A program made the position numbers and the translations under genes. The notes beneath the pieces were generated by a model, which saw only the letters and a program-made list of their open reading frames with translations, was not told where the DNA came from and searched no databases. Shown in pieces: positions 16,045 to 23,615 of a stretch of 64,000 nt of DNA. This DNA comes from Trebonia kvetii. Lineage in GTDB: Bacteria > Actinomycetota > Actinomycetes > Streptosporangiales > Streptosporangiaceae. The DNA lies in assembly GCF_007827045.1 (NCBI RefSeq), contig NZ_RPFW01000006.1, forward strand, positions 620,001-684,000, read 5' to 3'. The number at the start of each line of letters is the position of its first letter. Position 1 is the first letter of the stretch.

Positions 16045-16587
16045 ATGACAACCGCACCACTTGAGCCTGGCACCTGGACCATCGACGCGGCGCACACCCT
16101 CGTCGAGTTCGCCGTCCGCCACATGACCGTTGCCCGGGTGACCGGCCGGTTCGCCGCCGTCAGCGGCGAGGTGAAGGTGCCAGACGGAGACCCGCTCGCC
16201 GCCACGGTAACGGTCTCGATCGACGTGTCGAGCGTGGCCTCCGGGCACCCCAAGCGGGACGAGCTGATCCGCTCGGCCGACTTCCTCGACGCCGCGAAGT
16301 TCCCGGTCATCAGGTTCACCTCCGAGCCGGCCGAGGACGGCGCCGACGGCAACTGGAAGATCCCCGGCGTGCTGACCATCAAGGGCGTCAGCAGGCCGGC
16401 CACCCTCATCGCCACGTTCGGCGGCGTGATCTCCCACCGCGGCGCGACCAGGGCCGGGTTCTCCGCGACGACGACGATCAATCGCAAGGACTTCGGCGTG
16501 TCGTTCGGCGCGCTGCTCGACACCGGCGGCGCGGTGGTGTCGGACACGGTGACGATCAGCCTTGAGGTCGAGCTCGTCCATGCATAG
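16045..16587 (+). CDS. YceI-family lipid-binding-like protein
   Basis: A 180-residue protein with the YceI lipocalin-like barrel: PGTWTIDAAHTLVEFAVRHM at the start, VSIDVSSVASGHPKRDELI, and GVLTIKGVSRPATL toward the end. Unlike Gram-negative YceI there is no signal peptide, so it is probably cytoplasmic; the fold binds polyprenyl or other hydrophobic ligands. It follows the LLM gene by 30 bases and overlaps the next start, so it belongs to that operon and may carry or buffer a lipophilic substrate. Confidence 0.9.
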   Translation: MTTAPLEPGTWTIDAAHTLVEFAVRHMTVARVTGRFAAVSGEVKVPDGDPLAATVTVSIDVSSVASGHPKRDELIRSADFLDAAKFPVIRFTSEPAEDGADGNWKIPGVLTIKGVSRPATLIATFGGVISHRGATRAGFSATTTINRKDFGVSFGALLDTGGAVVSDTVTISLEVELVHA

Positions 16588-17080
16588 CCTCGTCTCCGCC
16601 CTGCTCCCGACCGGCACCGACCCGCGGTCGTACACGGCCGAGGAGCAGGCGAACATCGAGACCGTGCTGCGGCTGCGGTCGGCGCCGTTCAGCCAGCGGA
16701 AGAAGTACATGCACCCCGCGATGGTCCGTCACCGCTGGGGGTTCGCGTCGCTGGCCGACATCACCGGCATGAAGGACGGCGCCGGCTACGACGCGCGGAC
16801 CTGCTCCGATCGGGTTGACACCATCGAGGACCTGATCGCCAAGGGCGATCGGGTGTGGGCCGTGTGGACGATGCGCGGCACACACACCGGCCAGCTCTTC
16901 GGCATCCCGGCGACCGGCAGGCCGATCGAGGTGCTTGAAACCGGCATCTGGCGGCTCCAGGATGGCCTAGTCTCCGAGGCGTGGTTCTTCGGCGACGAGC
17001 TCCGGCTGCTGCGCCAGCTCGGGGTCGTGCCCGACCCCCTCGTCCGTACGGCCGCCACACTCGGCCCGCCCGTGCCCTGA
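16580..17080 (+). CDS. SnoaL-like/ester cyclase-type NTF2-fold protein
   Basis: A 166-residue protein whose ATG at 16580 lies inside the end of the YceI gene (8-base overlap), with GAGG about 13 bases upstream. It has the NTF2-like pattern of SnoaL-like proteins: HRWGFASLADITGMKDG, DRVWAVWTMRGTHTGQLFGI and PIEVLETGIWRLQDGLVSEA. Relatives act as polyketide cyclases, small hydrolases or isomerases. Operon position suggests it processes the product of the LLM reaction. It is the last gene before a degenerate region. Confidence 0.82.
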   Translation: MHSLVSALLPTGTDPRSYTAEEQANIETVLRLRSAPFSQRKKYMHPAMVRHRWGFASLADITGMKDGAGYDARTCSDRVDTIEDLIAKGDRVWAVWTMRGTHTGQLFGIPATGRPIEVLETGIWRLQDGLVSEAWFFGDELRLLRQLGVVPDPLVRTAATLGPPVP

Positions 17081-17093
17081 GAGTCGTCGTCTG

Positions 17094-17260
17094 GTGGGCA
17101 TCGGCGCTGCCGTGGCGGCGCAGGCCACGTTGGCGTTCGCGGGAGAGGTCGCGGCCGGCCGGGTTCCGTCAGTGCGTGCGATCCGTGCCCGGCTGCATGT
17201 CGGCCAGTCGCGGGCTCGGCGGTTGCGCACGTACCTGACAGTGCTCTGCGGCACTCAGCA
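17094..17260 (+). pseudogene. Helix-turn-helix-like gene fragment, copy B
   Basis: Reads TLAFAGEVAAGRVPSVRAIR, then RARLHVGQSRARRLRTYL, before degenerating. This is the best preserved of three copies in the window (others at 6815 and 50966). The DNA of copies A and B is also clearly similar over about 75 bases. It looks like the C-terminal DNA-binding tail of an actinomycete integrative-element protein. No complete gene surrounds it. Confidence 0.5.
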
Positions 17261-17561
17261 GTCAGGCGCTGCCCGCGAATATCCGGAAGCCACCCCAAGG
17301 ATCTCGTCGGCCGCCTGAGGAAACCGCCCGAGCGGAGAATAACCGTCTAGGCGCGCGTGGAGATCGGATTCCCGAGGACTTCGCAACCGCGCCCATAACG
17401 GTCATTATCCGGAGCCGCCCCTGTCTACGCCGCGGCCGACCAAGGCGTCTGCGTCGTTGACATGGCTAGGGACAGTGACCGTGCCGGCGCCGCCTGTGGT
17501 AAACGCCCGCGCGGCCAGCGTGACCTGTACGGCCGCTACGGCCTGCGGTTAAGGTACGGGC
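17261..17561. other. Intergenic region
   Basis: No gene or clear regulatory symmetry was seen between the fragment and the regulator pseudogene. The bases just before 17562 would hold the latter's promoter. Confidence 0.4.
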
Positions 17562-19193
17562 GTGAGGGACTCTGCGGTGACCGCGGCCGGTGGCGTGCGT
17601 GGTTTCCCGGGTGTGCTGACGCGGTTCATCGGCCGGGACGGGCCGCTGCGGGAGGTCGCGGGGCTGCTTGAGCGGTACCGGCTGGTGACGGTGACCGGTC
17701 CGGCGGGTCGGGCAAGACCCGGCTGGCCGCTGAGGTGGCCCGGCGGGTAGCGGGGGAGTTCGCCGACGGGGCGTGGCTGGTGGAGCTGGCGCCGGCGCGG
17801 GACGCGGCCCAGGTCGCGGGGGTGGTGGCCGCGGTACTTGGGGTGCGCGAGCAGCCCGGTGTCCCGGTGGCGGAGGCGGTGGGCAGGGTGCTGGCTCGCC
17901 AGCAGCTGCTGCTGATGCTGGATAACTGCGAGCATGTGATCGGCGCGGCGGCGCAGTTGTGCGCCGGGCTGTTGGCTGCGGCCGATGACGTGCGGGTGCT
18001 GGCGACCAGCCGGGAGCCGCTGGCGGTGGGCGGGGAGGCCCGGTACCGGCTGGGGCCGCTGTCGCTGCCCGGCCAGGATGGTGATGTGAGCGGGTCGGAG
18101 GCGGTGGAGTTGTTCACCGACCGGGCCCGCGCCGCTGGTGTGGGCCTGCTGCTGGATGAGCAGGCCGCTGCGGGAGTGGCTGAGCTGGTGCGGCGGCTGG
18201 ACGGGATGCCGTTGGCGATCGAGCTGGCGGCGGCGCGGGCCGAATCGCTGGGGGTGGGCCAGCTGCTTGACCGGCTCGATGACCGGTTCGCGCTGCTGGC
18301 CGGCGCGGACCGGCTGGCACCGCCCCGGCAGCGGTCGCTGGCCGCCACTGTGGAGTGGAGCTATCGGCTGCTCGCTGAGCAGCAGCAGCGGGTGTTCCGG
18401 GCGGTGTCGGTGTTCCCGGCCGGGTTCACGCTGGAGGCGGCCGAGGCGGTGGCAGGTGACGCGGCGGCGGCGGTGCTGCGGCTGGTGGACTGCTCGCTGC
18501 TGGCCCCGCCGTGCACCGGGCCCGATGGCCGGGCCCGGTATTCGATGCTGGAGACGCTGCGCGCCTACGGGGCCGGGCTGCTGGCCGAGGCGGGCGAGCG
18601 GGACCAGGCGGCTTCCGCGCTGGCCGGGTGGGCGGTGGGGGTGGCGGAGCAGGCCGCCGCGGGCCTGCAATCTGGCGCGGAAGAGCGGCAGGCCGCGCGC
18701 TGGCTCGAGGCCGAGGATGCCACCATGCGGCAGGTGCTGGCCTGGAGCGTGGCGCACGATGCGGGCGCGGCGCTGCGGCTGGTGGCCGCGCTGGGCTGGT
18801 GGTGGCTGCTGCGAAACGGGCTGCGCGGTGTCTACCCGCTGCTGCGTGCTGCCGTAGGCTGCGCCGAGCCGGGCAGCGACGGGTGGTGCACCGCGCAGGA
18901 GTGGGCCGGCTGGGCAGCGCTTGACTCGCCCGGCGCGGCCGAGGCGCTGGGGCATTTCACCGCGCTGCGCGACGCGGTGGCGGGCCGGCCGCCATCCCGG
19001 GCGCTGGCTGAAGCCCTCAACGGCCGGTCGTTTGCACTGATGGCACAGGACCGGCTCGCCGAGGCAGCCGAAGATGGCCGCCGTGCCCTGGCCGTCGCCC
19101 GCGCGGCGGGCTATCCAGACGGGCAGGTGCTCGCCCTGGCGCAGCTCGCCCAGGCCGCCGCGGCCGCCGGCGAGGTAGCTGAGGCGGTACGGC
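17562..19193 (+). pseudogene. AfsR/LuxR-type regulatory ATPase, frameshifted and truncated
   Basis: Starts GTG 17562 and reads a typical NB-ARC/AAA-type entry (GFPGVLTRFIGRDGPLREVA, RLVTVTGPAG). The frame then breaks at about 17700-17710 inside Walker A: restoring one base would give GSGKTRLAAEVARRVAGEFA, which is in fact found in the next frame from 17735 onward. The second part carries LLMLDNCEHVI (Walker B), ATSREPLAVGGEARYRLGPL and GMPLAIELAAARAESLG, followed by TPR-like repeats. Homology ends near 19190, where an IS630-like sequence begins. Both the P-loop and the C-terminal part are therefore lost. Such proteins regulate secondary metabolism. Confidence 0.85.
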
Positions 19194-19195
19194 TA

Positions 19196-19611
19196 GTGTG
19201 CCGGTCCCCTGAGTTCAAAGGGCATCACACGAGTGGTTTCGCGTCCCAGTTTCCGGTTCCGGGCTTTCGCCGGGCTGGCGGATGCGTTCTGCTGAGGGCA
19301 TGCCAGATCCGAGACTGGAGCCGCTGGTGCTGTCGGAAGACGAGCGGCGCATTTTAGAGAACTGGGTCAAGCGGCGCAGTACCGCACAGGGCCTTGCGCT
19401 GCGGGCGCGGGTCGTGCTGGCCTGCGCCCAGGGCGGCAGCAACGTCGCAGTCGCGGCGCGGCTGGGCGTCGACCGCAAGACGGTCACCAGGTGGCGGGCG
19501 CGGTTCTTGCGCGAACGGCTGGACGGGCTGCACGACAAGCCGCGCCCGGGGGTTCCGCGCACGATCACCGACGCCCAGGTGGAAGAGGTGATCGTGCGGA
19601 CGAAGGCCTGA
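19196..19611 (+). mobile_element. IS630-family element remnant inserted in the regulator gene
   Basis: Regulator homology stops at a TA dinucleotide (19194-19195), the target duplicated by IS630 elements, and foreign sequence starts directly after it. From 19300 it encodes the N-terminal helix-turn-helix part of an IS630 transposase. No DDE half and no second end or TA were found, so the 3' part of the element and the rest of the target gene have been deleted. Confidence 0.65.
19300..19611 (+). pseudogene. IS630-family transposase, N-terminal part only
   Basis: About 103 residues with the IS630 N-terminal domain (LSEDERRILENWVKRRSTAQ, GGSNVAVAARLGVDRKTVTR, ERLDGLHDKPRPGVPRTITD). The frame ends shortly after VEEVIV, where the family continues into the PKDATHWS segment and the DDE domain. 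Full-length proteins are about 340-370 residues, so this is inactive. Confidence 0.85.
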
Positions 19612-19793
19612 TCTAGCACCCGAACCCGCCGCCTGTCCGCGGCCCCTTGAAGTCACGTGTGGGTCATTTGCCCCCGGCCGCCGCCGCGCGCGAAAGGGGT
19701 CACCTGATCCCTGCCCCGCGCCTGTCCGGGCGGGCGAACCTGCCTGGTAAAGGCCCAGCTACCAGGGCCGCTCCGGACAGGCAGGAGAAGGTC

Positions 19794-20021
19794 ATGTTTA
19801 TCAATCCGGACCTCGGTACCCAGCTCGCCTGCCAGCAGCAGCGCCAGGTGCTCGCAGAAGCCGACCAGCACCAGCGCCACCAGCGTGACATAGCAGCCAG
19901 GACCCCGGGCGTTACCACGGCGTCGGCACCCGCCAGGCGACTGCGTCGGCTAGCCGCGGCGGCAGCCGCGGTCATCGGCGGCCGGCTGGCCCGTGCGGCC
20001 CGAACGGACCAGGGCGCCTGA
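19794..20021 (+). CDS. Small basic actinobacterial protein
   Basis: A 75-residue protein starting at ATG 19794 with GGAGAAG upstream: MFINPDLGTQLACQQQRQVL followed by AEADQHQRHQRD and a basic, Ala-rich end. Small proteins of this pattern (M-x-N-P-x-L-x-x-x-L, Gln/Arg-rich, about 60-80 residues) are common in actinomycetes, and 48697 starts similarly. Function unknown. It could be membrane- or nucleic-acid-associated, given the Arg/Ala amphipathic C-terminus. Confidence 0.6.
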   Translation: MFINPDLGTQLACQQQRQVLAEADQHQRHQRDIAARTPGVTTASAPARRLRRLAAAAAAVIGGRLARAARTDQGA

Positions 20022-20359
20022 GCTACTCACGGCTCGACGCGTATCTTGCGCTGCTCCGCGGTTTCTCCCCTACCGGGCGCGAGCGGCCGCCCGGGCCGAG
20101 TCGGCAACCGCATCGCAAGTTAACCGGCCAGCGGCGCCTGGGCCCTGATATCACTCGATAGGGATTCCTTAGGTGCGGTTATCCCGGCAACGCTCGTGTT
20201 CAACAGGTACTGGTTACTGGTCTGGGTGCGGAGGCTGATATCAAGCCGGGCAAGGTCCACATCCGGATCGGTGCACTTGAGGCCCGCTTTCCGGCCATCT
20301 TCCCCTGTGGGGAGGGCAGCGGCTTCGCCGGCACGTGGTGTGCACGCCGGTCGACCGCA
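20022..20359. other. Intergenic region
   Basis: No gene, repeat or convincing hairpin was identified here. The sequence lies downstream of both neighbours. Confidence 0.4.
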
Positions 20360-20863
20360 CTAGACCGTGCCGCTGCGGGGACTCCTCAAGGCGCGCGTGC
20401 TGGGCCCGGCCTCTGCGGCGACCTCCTTCCATGTCCTTCCGGTGCGCACGCTCTCCGGACGTTCGGCGACGATGTCGGAGCCAGGCCGCGCAGTTGCGTC
20501 CCTGGTCTTAACCAAGATCCACCGGCGCTCGCCTGTGCGAGTCAGAGCGAAGCCCCCGGCCAGCTTGCTGCCGTGGAGGGTGAAGGCCAGGTGGCCGGGC
20601 TCATCGCGGGTGATCTCGGCGAGTCCCTCATCCCAGATGATCACAGCGCCGCTGCCCCGCGGCTGTCCGTCGTGCACCCCCTCGAACCCGCCGGCCGACA
20701 GCTCATGATCCTCGACGGGAACGGCCAGGCGCCGCACAGCGGGATCGAGCGACGGTCCCTTCGGGACGGCCCAGGAGCGCAGCACCGCGCCGGCCTGGAT
20801 GCGCAGGTCGAAGTGGAGCGTCGTCGCGTCATGCAGCTGCACGACGAATCGCGTGGAAGGCAC
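20360..20863 (-). CDS. LigD 3'-phosphoesterase-like domain protein, stand-alone
   Basis: About 167 residues from GTG 20863. It matches the DNA polymerase/ligase N-terminal (PE) domain of bacterial NHEJ LigD: FVVQLHDATTLHFDLRIQ (with the conserved His/Asp), VLRSWAVPKGPSLDP, LAVPVEDHELSAGGFEG, AVIIWDEG, and FTLHGSKLAGGFALTRT. LigD-PE trims 3' ends during end joining. The usual IPAGEYG segment is shortened to HDGQPRGSG. The GGAGG is 13 bases from the GTG, so the start is uncertain. No ku or ligase gene is adjacent; stand-alone PE proteins are known in actinobacteria. Confidence 0.8.
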   Translation of the reverse strand: MPSTRFVVQLHDATTLHFDLRIQAGAVLRSWAVPKGPSLDPAVRRLAVPVEDHELSAGGFEGVHDGQPRGSGAVIIWDEGLAEITRDEPGHLAFTLHGSKLAGGFALTRTGERRWILVKTRDATARPGSDIVAERPESVRTGRTWKEVAAEAGPSTRALRSPRSGTV

Positions 20864-21293
20864 AAAGTGACAGTAGCCTCCGGCCGCCGGCGTACATGCA
20901 GCTGGTCCCAGACCAGCGGTGGTAGTCCCGCCCGTCGGCGACCAATGGAGGTCTCCTTCGCAAGCGGAAGGCCTACCGGCTGTCGCGCGTGCGGGAACCG
21001 CAAGCTGAACTACGCCATCCACATGGCCGCGGCTATCCTGGTCGACCCGGCCGACCGGCCTCGGCCATCGGCAGGCAGCGCCGGCCGCGCTGCGCGCAGG
21101 CAGGCCCCGTGCGGTATCACGGGCGTGCGCCTGCTGCGCCGCGCGGCGCAGTTCGACGACGTCGGCTGATAACCCGGCTGGCAGGCACTCCAGTTAGCAT
21201 GGCCTTTTCCGGGGGCCGGGCAGCTAGCCCCGCGCCTGGCGCGTTCCTGCTGGCCAGCGCTGTGCGGGTCGCCGCGGCCGTGAGGAGGATGCC
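20864..21293. other. Divergent intergenic region between LigD-PE-like gene and nhaA
   Basis: About 430 bases with no convincing gene. It must hold the promoters of both flanking genes; no repeated motif was recognised. Confidence 0.4.
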
Positions 21294-23192
21294 GTGCCTG
21301 AGGATGGGCCCCCGGCTGCAGTGCACCCGTTTTCCGGGCGGACCGCGTGGGCGCGGAACCTGCAGACGCCGCTGCAGGTGTTCCTGCGCACGGAAGCCGG
21401 CAGCGCGGCGGTGCTGCTGGGCACGGCGGTGGCCGCGCTGGCCTGGGTGAACATCAGCGCGTCGTCGTATGAGGCCGTGTGGGGCGCCCGGCTGTCGGTC
21501 ATCCTCGCCGGAACCGGGGTATCGCTGGACCTGCGCGAGTGGGTCAACAGCGGGCTGATGACGTTCTTCTTCTTCGTCTTCGGCCTGGAGGCCCGCCGCG
21601 AGTTCGACATGGGCGAACTGCGCGAGCGGGCCCGGCTGGCGCTGCCCGTCGCGGCCGGCCTGGGCGGGCTGGTCATCCCCGTGACTATCTACCTGGCCTT
21701 CAACTCCGGCGGCCCGGCGGCTCATGGCTGGGGTGCGGCCATGTCCACGGACTCGGCGTTCGCGCTCGGGACGCTGGCGCTGACCGGGCCGCGCTTCCCC
21801 GGCCGGGTGCGCGCGTTCCTGCTGTCGGTCGCGGTCGTCGATGACCTGATCTCGCTGGTGGTGATCGGCGCCGCCTACAGCAAGGCCGTCGTGCTGGCCC
21901 CGCTGGGCATCGCGACCGGGATCTTCGCCGTGATCCTGCTCCTGCGCCGGGCCGGGGTCCGGTCCGGGGTCATCTACGCGGCTGCGGGCACCGCGGCGTG
22001 GGTCGCGGTCCTGGAGTCCGGCGTCGACCCGGTTGTCGTCGGCCTGGTGATGGGGCTGCTGACCGTCGCCTACCCGGTGGCCCGGGCCGACCTGGAACGG
22101 GCGAGCGACCTGTTCCGCAGCTTCCGCGAGCAGCCAACCCCCGGCCTCGCGCAGTCAGCGCGCGCCGGGCTCGCCACGGCACTGTCCCCGAACGAGCGGC
22201 TCCAGCAGCTCTACCATCCCTGGACCAGCTACGTCATCGTCCCGCTGTTCGCGCTCGCCAACGCCGGCATCCCGCTCAGCGGCGCCTTCCTCGCCCGCGC
22301 CTACACCTCCCCCGTCACCCTGGGCATCCTCATCGGCTACGTCGCGGGCAAGCCGCTCGGCATCACCGGCGCGTCGTGGCTGCTCACCCGCCTGAGCCGG
22401 GGACGGCTCCGGCCGCCGGTCGGCTGGGCCACCGTCGCCGGGGTCGGCACGATCGCCGGAATCGGCTTCGCGGTGTCCATCCTGATTGCGACCCTCGCGT
22501 TCACCGGCACCCAGCTGCAGGAAGCCAAGCTCGGCGTCCTGTCCACCGTGCCGGCCGCGCCGGCGCTCACCTGGCTGGTCTTCCGCGCCGCCGGCCTGCT
22601 GCCGGCCCGGCTGCAGGTCCGCGCACTGCTCGGCACCGCGCAGGTCATCACCGACCTCGGCGCCCCGGTCGACCCGGCCCGCGACCGCATCCGCGGCCCC
22701 GCCCGGGCGCCGGTCACCATCGTGGAATACGGCGACTTCGAGTGCCCCTACTGCGGCCAGGCCGAGCCTGCCCTGCGGGAACTGCTCGCCGGCCACGGCG
22801 ACGTCCGCTACGTCTGGCGCCACCTCCCGCTCAACGACGTCCACCCGCACGCTCAGCTCGCCGCCGAGGCCGCGGAAGCGGCCGCGGACCAGGACGCGTT
22901 CTGGGAAATGCACGACCTGCTCCTGCAGCACCAGGACGCCCTCCTGCCGCGCGACCTGGCCCGCTATGCCGGCGACCTCGGGCTCGACACCGGCCGATTC
23001 GCCGAGTACCTCCGCAACCGGGCCGGCGACGCGCGGATCGCCGAGGACACCGACACCGCCGACCTCAGCGGCGTCACCGGCACCCCCACCTTCTTCGTCA
23101 ACGGCCGCCGCTACTACGGCAGCTACGACATCACCGCACTCACCACCGCCGTCCTGGCCGCCAAAGCAGCAGCCGCCGCCGCCCGCCGATGA
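21294..23192 (+). CDS. nhaA: Na+/H+ antiporter NhaA fused to a DsbA-like thioredoxin domain
   Basis: A 632-residue protein, GTG start after GAGGAGG. Residues about 20-430 are NhaA with its ion-binding Asp pair (LSVAVVDDLISLVVIGAAYS), GWGAAMSTDSAFALGTLAL and PLFALANAGIPLSGAF. Residues about 450-630 form a DsbA/thioredoxin fold: YGDFECPYCGQAEPAL with the CPYC active site, and GVTGTPTFFVNGRRY with the cis-Pro loop. The antiporter exchanges Na+ for H+ at the plasma membrane. The redox domain follows the last membrane helix; which side it faces cannot be decided by eye. Such fusions are known in actinobacteria, so this is not a sequencing artefact. Confidence 0.93.
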   Translation: MPEDGPPAAVHPFSGRTAWARNLQTPLQVFLRTEAGSAAVLLGTAVAALAWVNISASSYEAVWGARLSVILAGTGVSLDLREWVNSGLMTFFFFVFGLEARREFDMGELRERARLALPVAAGLGGLVIPVTIYLAFNSGGPAAHGWGAAMSTDSAFALGTLALTGPRFPGRVRAFLLSVAVVDDLISLVVIGAAYSKAVVLAPLGIATGIFAVILLLRRAGVRSGVIYAAAGTAAWVAVLESGVDPVVVGLVMGLLTVAYPVARADLERASDLFRSFREQPTPGLAQSARAGLATALSPNERLQQLYHPWTSYVIVPLFALANAGIPLSGAFLARAYTSPVTLGILIGYVAGKPLGITGASWLLTRLSRGRLRPPVGWATVAGVGTIAGIGFAVSILIATLAFTGTQLQEAKLGVLSTVPAAPALTWLVFRAAGLLPARLQVRALLGTAQVITDLGAPVDPARDRIRGPARAPVTIVEYGDFECPYCGQAEPALRELLAGHGDVRYVWRHLPLNDVHPHAQLAAEAAEAAADQDAFWEMHDLLLQHQDALLPRDLARYAGDLGLDTGRFAEYLRNRAGDARIAEDTDTADLSGVTGTPTFFVNGRRYYGSYDITALTTAVLAAKAAAAAARR

Positions 23193-23262
23193 CCCCAGGT
23201 GAACCGCCTACCGCCGCCACCGCCCCGCGGGAGATCGCCTTCGCGGTCACGCGGGCGAGAGG

Positions 23263-23409
23263 TTAGCTGTGCGGAGGGCCCGTGAATGCCCTGTTCAGCT
23301 TGTCGTGCAGATCCGGGTCGGCCAGGTGCCAAGCCTGCCGTTCGGGCTGATCCGCCAGCTGGGCCGCCAGCGCCCGGTGGGCCCGCCGTCGGTCGGCATT
23401 GGTGGACAT
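23263..23409 (-). CDS. Very small protein (48 aa), regulator-tail-like
   Basis: ATG 23409 to TAA 23263, encoding MSTNADRRRAHRALAAQLAD, then QPERQAWHLADPDLHDKL and a short end. GGGGGAG lies 5 bases upstream of the start, and the ATG overlaps the TGA of the preceding small membrane gene (TGATG), arguing for a coupled two-gene unit. RRRAHRALA...RQAWHLA is the signature that occurs in LuxR/AfsR-type ATPase regulators, so this may be a free-standing relative or a salvaged fragment. Function unknown. Confidence 0.5.
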   Translation of the reverse strand: MSTNADRRRAHRALAAQLADQPERQAWHLADPDLHDKLNRAFTGPPHS

Positions 23410-23570
23410 CAGGACTCCCCCGGCTCAAGGTCCTTGCGGGCCTTCTTATGCGCCACGCCGAGCAGCTGGATGACGACGTAGAAGATGGAGCAGGCGGCAA
23501 AGGTCAGGAAGATCACGCTCACCGCCGCACTGGTGAACTGGCGCCCGACGGCGGCAGCGCGTACTGGCAA
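23409..23570 (-). CDS. Small single-pass membrane protein
   Basis: About 53 residues from a TTG at 23570 to the TGA at 23409-23411. It contains one strong hydrophobic helix (AAVSVIFLTFAACSIFYVVI) and a basic, acidic-ended cytoplasmic tail (HKKARKDLEPGES). The start is uncertain, as only a weak GAAGA precedes the TTG and an in-frame GTG further in is possible. It is translationally coupled to the 48-residue gene. It resembles small accessory subunits of transporters, but no partner can be assigned. Confidence 0.42.
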   Translation of the reverse strand: MPVRAAAVGRQFTSAAVSVIFLTFAACSIFYVVIQLLGVAHKKARKDLEPGES

Positions 23571-23615
23571 TGTTCTTCGCTGTCAGTTCGCGCTGCCGCC
23601 TCGAAGCTGTCACCG

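Noticed and set aside
17549..18955. 468-codon minus-strand frame opposite the AfsR-like gene
   Set aside because: It is low-complexity Arg/Gln/His/Pro-rich and antisense to a clear NB-ARC protein; no domain or start signal.
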